Below the pieces are notes generated by a model. It worked only from the letters and a program-made list of their open reading frames with translations. It was not told the origin of the DNA and searched no databases. From Lophium mytilinum (Eukaryota; Ascomycota; Dothideomycetes; Mytilinidiales; Mytilinidiaceae): a stretch of DNA of 64,000 bases. Below, in pieces: positions 45,165-56,183 of the stretch. The stretch lies in NCBI GenBank assembly GCA_010093605.1, contig MU004198.1:1184456-1248455 (forward strand), given 5' to 3'. Made by a program: the position numbers and the translations under genes. Every line of letters starts with the position of its first letter. Position 1 is the first letter of the stretch.

Positions 45165-46327
45165 TCAAGGCACGCCCTGAGCCCTCAACTTATCCTCCTC
45201 CAACCACCTCTGCATCCAATGCCACCCCCTCCCATGCGCCCTTGGCCCAACCGGATAACACGGCACGCCCGCCCTCTTCCACAGCTTCCACAGCATCGCA
45301 TTCACATACCCCTGATTCCAAACATACAACTGCGTCCCCTCCAACCCCTCCGTATCCCCATTAACACATTCCGTCCTATACCAGCGCCTCATCCTCGCCT
45401 GTGACTTCTTCTCCGCAAACGTGTCGTTCAGCAGCGACGGCATGAACGCCGCGCGCAGATCGTCCGCCTCGTCGTTGTCGAGGCCCTCAGGGGCGGAGTG
45501 GAATTCGCCGGCGATGCATTCGGGGCCGGTATTGGCGCTGAGCGTGCGGCCGACGGGTTTGATGCGGTGGAGGACGGGGCTGGCGGGGGAGTATTTGTAC
45601 TCGAATTCGTAGCCTAGCAGGCAGTGGTGGTTGTCAGCACTCACAAGACGCTGATAGAATATACGCGCTTGTCGTAGATCTGTGTACGCCTGTATGTCAC
45701 TGCTTGAAGCGCCTGAGCCCCTTTCCAGAGTTGCGAAGCTCGTGTGCTTGACCGATCAGCGTACTCGCCAGGCAGCTTCAGACAGGATATACAAGATGCA
45801 CATAGTTCGATGACGTCCTTAGGCGTCACGACAAAAGAACAGGGAGAAGAGTACTTACCCGCCCATTTCTCGTCATCAAACACCTCATCAATGCACATCG
45901 TACTCTCCACACTTGGCGAGTCTTCCCACCTCCCAAACGGCGCCGCCGCACCCGCGCTGACATGCAGCCGCGGCACGCTCTCGCCCACGCCCCGCGCGCT
46001 CGACACGCTGCCGGGCTCGCACACGTTGAACTGGTAGTCCTGCGTGTTGCTCCAGTAGAAAGCAACCTGGATCGCCTCGTGGAACTGGTGAAAGGTCCAG
46101 CCTGCGGGGATGGAGAGGGTGCGGTGAGGGGACTCGGCACACTCCTCGCCGATGCCGCGCTCCGAGGGGATCGTGATGTGGAAGAGGTAGTTTGGAAGTG
46201 GGGGTGGAGGAGGAGGTGGTGGTGGTGGTGGTGGTGGTTGGAGTCTACTGCGCTTGTTTGTGTCCGTGGTGGAGGTTGAGGGGGGATCAGGGCTTAGGGG
46301 TCGTTTCTGACGGTTGGACTGAGACAT
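45165..46327 (-). CDS. PRiA4_ORF3-domain protein
   Basis: Two exons, 46327-45859 and 45613-45165, intron 245 bp (GTAAGT..GCTAG); 305 aa. A basic N-terminus (SNRQKRPLSPDPPS) and a run of 13 Pro are followed by the domain: LFHITIPSERGI, IPAGWTFHQFHEAIQVAF, WSNTQDYQFNV, CIDEVFDDEKWAG and, across the splice, YEFEYKYSPASP. This matches the plasmid pRiA4b ORF-3-like fold (PF07929), known from bacteria and many fungi, biochemical role unknown. The C-terminal part (LLNDTFAEKKSQARMRRWY, HGRGWHWMQRWLEE) is fungal. The intron is long for this window and might hide a small exon. Confidence 0.8.
46203..46239. repeat. GGT/GGA microsatellite coding poly-proline
   Basis: Trinucleotide run, GGT/GGA on the plus strand, inside the first exon of the PRiA4_ORF3-domain gene, giving 13 consecutive Pro on the minus strand. 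Likely length-variable. Confidence 0.85.
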
Positions 46328-47442
46328 GTCGAGCCTTGATCGAATGGATGTATGAAGGTGAATGTATAGAGAGAGACTATGATGGGATTGATAAAAGAGA
46401 GAGGTGGTGATGGGAGATGACTGTGATTTGAACGGTGAAGGATATCAAGGCCGTGAACTGACGTCTTAATGGCTGAGGTCACGGATCTACACCATCCGAT
46501 GTTTTGAGTAGGAGAAGCACTAATGGGGAACGAAAAGCACCAAAGGGGACAGTGACCAGAGCCGTGCGCATCTACAAAGGGCAACATGCGCAGCCACTCG
46601 ATGATGGAAGGTGGCTCTGGCTTCTGGTGAAGTGCACGGTGCGGTCAGTCCCCCTTTGCACTCCATTTGCTACTCACAGAGTCTAGCATAGCACCTGCGT
46701 TGACTGTGGAGTCCAGAAAGATGCTTTGCCCATACTGCTCTACAGCTGTTAGAAATCCCTCGACACGCCCTTAGAAATGTGAAACAAGATGCGAAGGAAA
46801 GTTGCCTGTGAGAACCCCTCGGACGGGCGTTCTATTAGATGTTTGTAATGGGGGTAGTCGCTCCACAACTCAGATCTACGCGAGTCATAGAGATCGATCT
46901 ACGCGATCCACGCAAGGATCATGGCACTAGCTCAGGGAACTCCCACCACTAGCCAAGCATAGTCGACTCCCCACATGCTCCCTTGTCCGCACGTCCACAA
47001 GGCCTCCAAGGGAGTCTCTCCAGATTCCATTCTGCCGAGAGGGCCATGCTCGCGCCTGGCCCTATATGTGAGCCGCTACATGTGCACGATGGTATCCAGG
47101 CTGCCCAAACGAGCCTCTTCATCATGCCGCCCCTCCACCCGGCCGTGGTGCAGTAGTGGTTCACGCTAATCGAGCGGCTAAGCCTTCGGAAGGCTATCTC
47201 CCGCAGCCACGCCACATAGGCCACGTACTGTACTCTAGAGTATCAGAAACAAGCAGCGTGCATGGCAAAGAAGATTATTCAAAGACTTCCTATTCGTCCA
47301 AACTTGACTATGTACATACGTAAAGCTGATAAGATACAGGGTAATTCCATCAGCGCCTCATCTCAGCAATCCTGCAGGGCAGTACACACGCGCATGACCA
47401 GCGTCTAGCTCCATGCAGCCATCAAAATGATGCATAACCAAT
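46328..47442. other. Non-coding
   Basis: Upstream of the PRiA4_ORF3-domain gene and 3' flank of the peroxidase gene. No gene recognised on either strand. Repeated GATCTACGCGA/GATCTACGCGATCC near 46875-46915 is a short direct repeat. Confidence 0.4.
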
Positions 47443-48535
47443 CTACCGGATCCGATCGTTGATAGGCGCCGCCCTCATCTCCCTCTTCGCATTAGTGGAC
47501 GCCGGCAAATAGTTCGTGCAGTCAGCGAGGTTGCTGCTGCCGCCTGGCACGCCGAGCAGCGACAATCTGGTCATGGCATCAGCGAATTTACCGCTCCACT
47601 TGCCCGCGTTGTTGACGAAGCCTTTGAACTCTTTGCCGACGGAAGTCTGGTTAGCCAGCGCGGTGTCCGACGGGAAGACGAAGACGTTGGCAGGAGGGTT
47701 GAGGGTGTCCGAATAGTACTTCACATCCCACCGGCCGGGAGTGCTGTCTTGAGCCTGGCCGGCCTTGGACGGGTCAACGTGGAATTGCTTCGATGTGGAA
47801 TGGGCCCCTAGTAGCGCAGCGAGGTCGACGGCATCAAAACCCTTGTCTTGGAAAAGAGCATATAGAGAGTGTCCGGCTGCGTGAACGTCGGGGAGAAAAC
47901 CGTTAGGTGCTGGGTTGCTGGAGTCTTTCCGGCCGACATAAGTCTTGATTCGGGGCCCACCAGGACATGTGACGATGGCGTGAGCTACGATAGTCAGCGG
48001 TGAATTTATACAGCACATGTCGCATGTTACTCACCACCCGCAAAAGTAATCAAGTCTGCCACTCCAACGCTTCGCTTCTGGGCAAGAGCGAGGAGCTTCG
48101 CAGAGATGTCCTGAAGTCCGTTGTTCTCGCTTCGGCCGGTTTCGGGCGCGAGGATCAATGAACCGTCACAACCACCTATCACGTGATGTTAGGGATAGAT
48201 CAACGGTGAACACGAAGTCAGCGGCACTCACCCGTGCTGCCTTGCGCTTTGTTCCACGTCCCGCAATCGTGGAAAGTTTCCCGAATAGCTGCACGAGCAT
48301 CATCATTGCACTCGCCCGTGGACGTGTCAAGAAACATAGAAGTCAGGTCGGCAGAGACGGTCTTCCATATAACAGGACAAGCCGCATCTTTCCGTCGAAA
48401 TAGATCAGGAAATGCAACGCGCTTTGCAAGAGATGAGATTGAATCAACCTGAGGTAGGCTGAGGGAGCGTGGGATGGAAGGAAAAGACAAAGCGGAGGCA
48501 GTTGTTGCCAAAAGAAGGGTGTTGGAGATATGCAT
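47443..48535 (-). CDS. Secreted class II-type heme peroxidase
   Basis: Three exons, 48535-48232, 48175-48035 and 47984-47443 (introns 56 and 50 bp); 328 aa. The signal peptide is MHISNTLLLATTASALS. Distal side: AAIRETFHDCGTWN with Arg85 and His89. The first splice rebuilds GSTGGCDGSLILAPE, the distal Ca2+/Gly-Cys-Asp-Gly-Ser motif of plant-type peroxidases. Proximal side: DLAALLGAHSTSKQF with His210. Several Cys for disulfides are present. Reaction class: H2O2-dependent one-electron oxidation. It belongs with ascomycete extracellular class II-like peroxidases. I see no clear manganese-site or surface-Trp signature, so ligninolytic power should not be assumed. Start chosen because it begins the signal peptide. 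Confidence 0.92.
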
Positions 48536-50771
48536 GGCGCTGATCAAGACAGAAGACAAGAAGCCAAGGATGAAGTAGGAAGCTTGACACTGTTCTGAGT
48601 GGAGGTATAGAGGAGATTGAAGACGTCTCTGTTTGATCAACTCTTGGGGGTGGGTCATGGCTGCATTTATACCGAGGCCGTGGGAGTTCAGGCTGAGACA
48701 AGGAAGAATGCCTAGACCTCTCCATGGATTTGAGTTCGGATGATCTAGAAGACGTTGGCTTGCATGACTAGAATGTCTCCGTGTCGAGATCTGAGGTAGT
48801 TTGAGGTTCTTGGCAGAATTCAATAAAGCCGTGCATGGAAGCGAAGGCGTAGGTACATGAGTCCCAAGGCGCGGAGAACCGAGAAGGGCAGAACTTGGAG
48901 AGGCTTCTCTGTTCTTGGCGCGTGTACACTTTCTTGTCGGAAGTATCTGCACACTAGCGTGTTGGTGTTCGGGGTGGCCTCACGGGGATTCAGAATCTAG
49001 ATGCCCTGTGATCTTGACACGGCGAGATCTAAGCTTGCCAGAAGCCTCGTTATTGACCAGCTACCTAACAGCAGGAATACATTCACAGTGGCGTCCAGCA
49101 AGGAACGGCGGCATCTAGGCAGTGGTTGGACCGTCTGTTGAGACGTATGATTCAGTACTATACTGGACGAAGAAGCAACCCATACCGGACAGTCCGTAAG
49201 AAAGCTGGGACAAAAAGTGATTGTCCGCACACGATTGGACGGATTCATTCGTGTTGGAGAGCCAGATTGGTGATTTTACGACAGGAAGCTGGCAGCGTGT
49301 GCTCTCCAGCTTCCAACGGAAGTCCGTGGCGTACCTGGTCCCGCCTGGTGTCGTCGTGAAGACTGAGATGGCCAAAAGACGTCGGCCTTTCTGCAGCCAA
49401 GAGGAGGTTCCTTGCGGTGGGTCTACAGCCAAGAAGAAGTTGTTTGCGGCGGAACGAGACATCGGTCCATACATGCTTCACGTGATTGGATACGCAGCGT
49501 GGTGGCTCTCATATCGGAATAGCTTTCGACCAAGAGTCTCAGTCGAGGTTAAGTTGGCGATGTTCCAGGCCAGGAGAATACACGTGGAGCCCAGATAAGA
49601 GCCCAGATAATGCAACGGAATCCTCCGGTATAAGCCGTGGAGTCTAAAATAAGCGCGGGATATGCGGAGAGGAGGTGGATCGGGCTCCTGGGACGGCTTG
49701 GCGGGAGATGTGCGAGGCTTCCCGCAGGTGATGGGCAGGCACAGACGGCAGCCTTGCTCTATTTGGATGTGCTGGCGCCGTTTTGGGGGTCGGCTGACAA
49801 CTTAGTGACGGTGATTGGAGCCTTTAACGAGCCAGAGCTACGGATCTGCGGAATCTGAAAATTATTTAGTCCGACTGTCAGCTCTAATCTATCAGGCTCC
49901 GGTTTGTCGGGACCTGCTGTCAATGTTTTGTAGATCTAGGATCTCGGAGATGCTATGAAGACGATCTCTACAAACCGCTTCAAGCTCACGAGCAGACTAT
50001 GAGTTCTCCACAGGGCGAAATTTCAACCGCATGATTAAGCTGATTTGGAATCGGCGGGGCTGTGCGTTGGTTAAGAGGCGGCGATGTGGTAGCATACCGG
50101 CCCAGCTGAAAAGTACGTGCTGCAAATGGTAGAAGCCTGTCACCCACGAGGGCCAATGGCGGGCCGCATAAAAGATCCGACTCAGCGGCATTCTATGGAG
50201 CAAGTCCCCAGGCGTGAACCTGGCGATACGGTGAGGTAGATGGAGGTCGATGCTAGCGTTGCCTGATATGTGTTTGCGGCGATGAGACGCCTCCCTGAAG
50301 GCCTAGAACGTCAGGTACACTAGCTGCTTGGCAGCCTGCTCTGGCTGGCGGAATAGCTGCAAGACGTCGCAGGCTGGGTCCAGTGACTGGTCGGTGATGG
50401 TGGCCATGCTTGCCGCAGGGACAGGTGCGTCGCAATGAGGAGCCGGAGACGTAGCGATTGAGGAGTCTCGCCGAGAACTCAAACCAAAGCCTTTTTTTTC
50501 TCGACTACATACGTCAAACCAACGAGACTGCAAGATCGGCTTGAGCCTCCAGCTGAGTCCCTTGGCCAGTCCGTCGTGCGGCATGAGTGAAGATGCCTGG
50601 GACTCAAAACCGTCGTACTAGCACTCCAGGAAGCAACCATCCAACAATCCGAGGCTGGCGAGTACTCCTCGTGGAATCAGGTCCTTCAATCTGGCACAAA
50701 AGATCAGCGTCTGGGGACAGTTTTTGTCGGCACTTCCATCGACCCGAGAGCGTTGATCTCGTAGGGAACTT
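48536..50771. other. 2.2-kb region without a supported gene
   Basis: Holds the peroxidase promoter. Frames of up to 125 codons (for example 49221-49598, plus) show no family features. No mobile element ends found. Confidence 0.4.
48666..48671 (-). promoter_or_regulatory. TATA box of peroxidase gene
   Basis: TATAAA read on the minus strand (GGTATAAATGC), about 131 bp upstream of the peroxidase ATG at 48535. Confidence 0.5.
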
Positions 50772-51372
50772 TCATAGCTTCGCTCTCGGCGTGGACACTA
50801 TTCTTTCTAGCCCTCCCCTCAGGTCGGGTCCCATCCCATCCGCCCTAGGTTTCCGATTATCCCTGTCCACAAAGACATGCACAAACACTCCGACTGCCTT
50901 AACCGCATCTTCTCCTCTTTCAAAGACCCCGATCTCGTAGGTTACGCTGCTCTTGCCCAACTTATTTACTCGCAATGCCAAATCTACCATAGCAGGGAAT
51001 CCAACGGGAGAGAAGTAGTCGCAATGGGAATGTACGACCAGGCCGATGCGTTCCGAAGTCGGCGGGTTCAAGGCGCAGTGTTCCATCAGGTAGGTGTTCA
51101 CGATTGAGTCGAAGCTGTGCTCGTTAGAGATATGCTACCCAGCGTGGTGTTGAGGGATGGACTCACAGAAAGTAATATATACTATTATTCATGTGATCAT
51201 ACATGTCGTTATCGCTCCTAGTCGTGGCTATCAGCATGCACAGCTTGAATTGCAATTCACTACTGTAGGAAGCACTCGTGAAGATGTTGCGGAATGATTA
51301 CCATCGTGTCCGGTACTCCAACTGGAACTTGTAGTCACCCCGTGTGCGGCTCTTGAGGTCAGCTTGCGCCAT
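50772..51372 (-). CDS. Hotdog-fold thioesterase (4HBT-type)
   Basis: Three exons, the first two tiny: 51372-51302 (71 nt), 51217-51167 (51 nt) and 51114-50772; 154 aa, all junctions in phase. The first splice rebuilds TRWSDNDMYDHMNN (residues 22-35), the catalytic-loop signature of 4-hydroxybenzoyl-CoA thioesterase-like proteins, with Asp28 and the HMNN turn. Exon 2 to 3 gives SIYYFLFDSIVNTYLMEHC. The rest has the family strands (HSHCDYFSPVGFPAMVDL, LGKSSVTYEIGVFE, AVGVFVHVFVDRD). Inferred: acyl-CoA thioester hydrolysis. The start ATGGCG at 51372 is close to the TATAAT-like stretch just upstream. Divergent from the pseudouridine synthase. Confidence 0.88.
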
Positions 51373-51484
51373 TGCAGATTATAAAAGCCTGCGACAAATA
51401 AACAGGACGATGGGATGCAAATGTTATAGAAGGATGGCCGTCGTGCCTCGGTGGAGATGAACCCTGGATTGAAGTTGACCCGAA
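51373..51484. promoter_or_regulatory. Short divergent promoter, thioesterase / pseudouridine synthase
   Basis: Only 112 bp separate the two start codons. It must contain both core promoters, unless one of the starts is further inside its gene. TTATAAA-like sequence near 51380-51385. Confidence 0.5.
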
Positions 51485-53141
51485 ATGCGGAGCCTCAAAC
51501 ACGCGTCACAGGCGTTACAAAATATCGGCCTCCAACCTCACCAATACCCCACCTATCCAGGCGACACCACGTTGGCTCCCTCACCTCGCATTTTAGCCTA
51601 TCTGGTGGGCAAGGGTCGTCTTCCTGCTCCGTCGATGGCTCTGGTGCCCTCGCCCAAAAGCGAGTTCCACGTCCCTCCCCCGGATACCTTCGAAGAGCCC
51701 CCCGCCGTTGTCGTCCCCGACGCTGGCGATCCCTGGCCACGGCCCTACTACCTCGAGAATGGCCTGAGGAAGGTCCGCCCGTACCATTTCACCTACAATA
51801 CCTACTGCAAAGCGAGGTGGCGCGACAGGGAAATACTGGACATTTTTGCCAGCGAATTTCGAGACCGCCCGTTGGAGTACTATGTATGATTTTCAGACTC
51901 AAAGAATACCAAAATGCCTTCTACCACCAAGCTAATATATACAGAAAAGCGCCATCGAGTCTGGTTATATCACGATTAATGGCAAGCCAATTCCTTCCCC
52001 AAGCTCCCTCATTCGAAACGGCGACGTGATTACGCATACCATCCACCGCCATGAAACTCCAGTTTCTGCCACGCCTATTGGCATCGTTTACGAAGACAAT
52101 GATCTCATAGTCATCAATAAGCCCGCGGGCGTGCCTGTTCACCCCGCCGGCCGGTACAACTTCAACTCCATCACCGAGATTCTGCGCGCGGAGCGACACT
52201 ACACCTTCAATCCTCTACCATGCCATAGACTGGACAGGCTGACAAGCGGGATCATGTTCATTGGCAAAAATAAGGAAGCGGCAGAGCGCATGAGCGAGCA
52301 GATCCGGAGTCGGACCGTGAGGAAAGAATACATAACACGCGTTGTGGGCGAATTCCCCGAAGGCGAGGTCGTTTGCGATCAGCCCATCCTGCAGATTAGT
52401 CCCAAGCTAGGCCTCAATCGCGTCAGAGCGAATGGTAAGGAGGCGCGGACGGTTTTCAAGCGGCTGGCGTATTACCCGCCGAAGGGTGGGGACAACGGTG
52501 TTGCTGGCGACATTGCAGAAAACCAGAAAACCAAGGGGATGGAATGGAAGAACCTTAGAGGGTACTCGATCCTGCGGTGCATGCCGCTCACTGGTCGAAC
52601 TCATCAGCTTCGAGTCCATTTACAGTTTTTAGGGCATCCAATTGCAAACGACCCAATATATTGCAATCAACGCGTCTTTGGTCCGTCCCTTGGTCGTGGC
52701 GAAGAGGTTTCGGACAACGACGATGATATTATCACCAGACTCGGGCGCATGGGCAAAGATGAAGTAGCAGAGGCGGTGGCATACCATGATGAAATGGTCG
52801 ACAACTACGAAAAGCGTCGAGCGGAGAAAATGTCAGGAGAAGTGTGCGAGTTCTGTCAAACGGCCCTCTACACCGATCCCGGAGTGCATGAAATGGGAAT
52901 CTATCTTCATGCCAAAAGATACGCCTGCACAGACGGGAAATGGGACTACGAGACTCCTCTGCCAGATTGGGCGCTGCCTCCGCCTGGCGTAGACGGTCCC
53001 ACAGAAGCAACGAAGGAGTCGGACCCTCTAGCCGTGGACTTAAAGAAGTTGGGGCTCGAAGATGATGAAAGCTCCATCCAGGCCTCCAGTGAGACTCCCG
53101 AAGCACATTCATCACCAGCAGCGGTGTCTCTAGCTACTTGA
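51485..53141 (+). CDS. RluA-family tRNA pseudouridine synthase (Pus9/Rib2-like)
   Basis: Two exons, 51485-51883 and 51945-53141, intron 61 bp (GTATGA..ACAG); 531 aa. After a Pro-rich leader comes YYLENGLRKVRPYHFTYNTYCKARWRDRE, an S4-like part GYITINGKPIPSP, then YEDNDLIVINKPAGVPVHP and the catalytic loop CHRLDRLTSGI with Asp230, and GRTHQLRVHLQFLGHPI. This is the fungal Pus9/Rib2 branch, which makes pseudouridine 32 in tRNA; Pus9 is mitochondrial and Rib2 cytosolic in yeast. The C-terminus has a CEFCQTALY Cys pair but no deaminase domain, so it is not a Rib2-type fusion for riboflavin synthesis. Each sequence is limited by short motifs only. Confidence 0.92.
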
Positions 53142-53854
53142 AGTACATGGGTGGCGTCTGGCATATCAATGTGTTTTTCTCAGCAGCGCGGCCCGCGCCG
53201 CTTCCGGGTCTCTGCCATACAAAATCTCTTCCCAGATCTTCGTACATTTCTCCACCGCTGTCTCAAGTGTCTCAAAGCTGTGACGTACATCTGGACTAGA
53301 GAAGTATATACGCTTCTAGGCAAGCGGTTATTCGCGACGCCATCTATACCTAGTTGTATCTACAAGGCCGCTTTATGAAGACCGCACTTGAACGATCAAT
53401 CCCGTTTTTGCGGATAAGTTCAAGCGTCGCAAGCAATGGCAGAGGAGGGTACTCGGAATTATGGCGAACCAAGATAGATGCCGACATTAGAAATCAATAT
53501 GTTAAGATATGAATAGAGAAAGGACTGGGACTGCGCAGAATGGGAGCCGCCCTCAAAGTCAAAATACCAGCGGCATGCCGGTTCGACCTTCCCATGGAAA
53601 CTACCCGCTCACCCCACATCAAGATCATTCCCGCGAACGTTGGAATGACGGCATAGCTCATTCAGGCTAAAAGGAAATTACCTACCTAGGTAGTCAAGGC
53701 GTGGGCATCGATGCGGAGAATATGCCCCACTACGCTGGAGCCTCCAAGAAACTTTACCCCTCCATATCCACTGTCGACTTTTATAGAAGCTCAGCTCATC
53801 TGTCGTTCTCGCATCAGAATTCTGATTAAATTTCGTAACACTACCGACATCGCA
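53142..53854. other. Non-coding, upstream of oxidoreductase
   Basis: No gene. Holds the promoter of the Gfo/Idh/MocA gene; ACCTACCTAGGTAGTCA near 53680-53696 is a short palindrome-rich stretch. Confidence 0.4.
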
Positions 53855-55326
53855 ATGGCAACGGGCAAGACTGGTGTGGCTCTAATTGGTAGCGGTGCGT
53901 TCTTCTCTATCTTGTCGTGCAACTATGAGCATCTCTTGCAACCGTTTCTATATTCCGAATCAGCTCAAAAAACACCTTTGTATTTCATTTGCCAGGCGGT
54001 GGTCTCTAGTATGAGCCGCTTGGTTAAGATCTTGAACTTTCTCAAATGCGAGCCTATATTTTTGCTTCTTGCCCTGTAAATTTGTTCAAAAGCGTCACGA
54101 AATCCCTAGAGCAGTGGCGAATAATGGCGAAGAAATGGTACTTTTTCTAAGAACGGAGCTTGCCACCTATCGTTCCCTTCAAAGGCAATACCATTTTCTA
54201 ATAAACTCCTCATCTCTAGGACTCTTCGCGCAGGAAGAGCACCTCCCAGCCCTACTCGGCAACCCATCCCTCAAACTCGTCGCCATATACTCGCGTAGCC
54301 TCGCCTCAGCCAAATCCCTCTCAAAAGACCTGAAAGATGTGGATCTATACAGCGAAGACAGCGGGGAAGGGAAGGGATACGCCGATCTCCTGAAACGAGA
54401 CGACTTGAAGGGCGTCATCGTCTGGTAGGACCATCGTACTTCATGGACATACCCACCATCTAACCGCACCCACCAGCCTCCCAATCTCCAACCAGCCCAC
54501 CTTCATCAAACAAGCCCTCTCCGCCGGCAAGCACGTCCTCTCCGAAAAGCCCGTCGCCCCAACCCTCGCCGCCGCCAAAGACCTCATCGACTGGTACCGC
54601 GCCTCCATCCCCCCGAGCACCATCTGGGCCGTAGCCGAGAACTTCCGCTACCTGGATACTTTCCGCTACGGCGCGGAGCAAGTCTCGAAGCTAGGCCGTG
54701 TTCTCGGCCTGCGCGTGCGCATGGGCCAGATGGTGAAGCCGGGCGGCAAATGGTATGAGACCGCGTGGCGCAAGACACCGGATTACCAAGGCGGTTTCCT
54801 GCTGGACGGCGGGGTGCATTATATCGCTGGCACGCGGGTGTTCCTAGGACCGGCGAATGCGATTGTAAGGACGAGCGCGCATACGCAGCAGCTGCAGGAG
54901 CATCTGCCGCCGGTGGATACGGTGGATGCGACTGTGAAGCTGGCAAGTGGGGCGACGGGGACGGTGTCGATGAGTTTTGGGACCACGTTCAAGGGGAATG
55001 AGTACTCGGTTGCTTGTGAGAAGGGGACCGTGACGGTGTTAAGGGGGAAGGTGGTTGTGACCAAGGATGGAGAGGAGGAGGTGAAGGAGTTTCCGGATGA
55101 AGGGTCGGGGGTTACGCCGGAGTCGAGAGCGTGGGGGGAGAGTATAGTGTCTGGGAAGGCGGATCCGAGACAGTCGCCTGAGGAGGCGTTGGCGGATTTG
55201 GAGCTGGTAGGTTTTGTTGTGTCTTTGGTTTATTGGTTCGTGGTTGCTAACGTGGAATAGCTGGAGGCTTTCTTGAGGAGTGGGGAACAGAATGGGGCGC
55301 CGGTTGAGCTGAAGTATTCTACCTGA
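53855..55326 (+). CDS. Gfo/Idh/MocA-family oxidoreductase
   Basis: Four exons, 53855-53894, 54220-54424, 54477-55206 and 55261-55326; 346 aa. The 40-nt first exon codes MATGKTGVALIGSG; a 325-bp intron, the longest supported in the window, then joins it in phase to LFAQEEHLPALL, splitting the Rossmann GxGxxA/G region. Next are LVAIYSRSLASA, the PISNQPTFIKQAL segment, and AGKHVLSEKPVAPTLAAAKDLI, the EKP motif of the family. The C-terminal beta-sheet domain has GGFLLDGGVHYIAGTR, the D-x3-H active-site pattern. NAD(P)-dependent oxidation of a sugar, inositol or related polyol is inferred; the substrate is not readable. Confidence 0.9.
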
Positions 55327-55354
55327 TCCGACGTACCGAGCCCAGCCATAGGCT

Positions 55355-55570
55355 CATGCACACACATTTCTCACTGCTTGCGGGGATTTGTACCCCTTGA
55401 ATTTCGAAATTCTAGGCGCGATGTCATGTCTCAAGAAGTGCAAATCAGACTGCTCCTTGACTCACTAGCTACTGGCTAGTTAAATTACTCCTCTCCGTGT
55501 TATCAAGTGAGCAGAAAATTGGAGCCGAGCATTGATGAATCCGTCTCCCTAAACTTTTGCCCTAGTACTG
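55355..55570. repeat. Dispersed repeat, copy B
   Basis: Counterpart of 30785-30990, same block order and orientation (CACTGCTT, GCGCGATG, AGTGCAAATCAGAC, TTGACTCACTAGCTA, TTGGAGCCGAGCA, CTAGTACTG) with an insertion of about 10 bp after TAGCTA. Starts some 30 bp after the oxidoreductase stop codon. Confidence 0.7.
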
Positions 55571-56183
55571 TGTTAATTATCATTAAAGGAGAATGCGCCA
55601 TATATAGCGAGTGCGTTGAATCTACGCAGTGTGCATATTGAATCGTATAATTGAAAGATAGACGAGGTAAACGGGAAAAAGTTTAGGCTATTGCTAAAAA
55701 GCGCCTGGCGCGCATAGTCGAGATGTGTAAACTTGGGGTGTCCCGAAGAAATTATCGATCATTTGAGGTGATCGCTACGACATGATATTGATAGTACAGT
55801 GTTAGGTCATAAGTTTGGGCATATGGATATATTATTATTTCGGTTCTCTTCTTGCTTGATCGACATCACTGCAAAGAGTACCACAGCTAGCAGGCGTGAG
55901 CTTAGTAAAAAGGTAGTATTGAAGTCCACCACGTGGACCTTCAGGTTGTATTTGGAGTTCTAAAAGCTTATATGGACACCGCATTTAGTTGCAAGGAGCG
56001 CCCAATCTTATGTCTTGGAGCTGTAGATAGGGCTTGACGAAGTCCGCGCGAAGAAGGTCAAAGGACAAGCATCGAGTGCACACCGCCAAACCTCGCCCTC
56101 ACTTTCAAAGGTACGACTGCTTCAGCCATCTAATGCAACTACTAAAGCGACGGATTAGCCAACGACAAGAAAAGATAGAAGAC
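55571..56183. other. Non-coding AT-rich flank
   Basis: No gene on either strand; A/T-rich with several short homopolymer runs. 3' flank of the RING gene. Confidence 0.45.

Noticed and set aside
49221-49598. 125-codon plus-strand frame
   Set aside because: No family, no splice context, and overlaps an equally long antisense frame.
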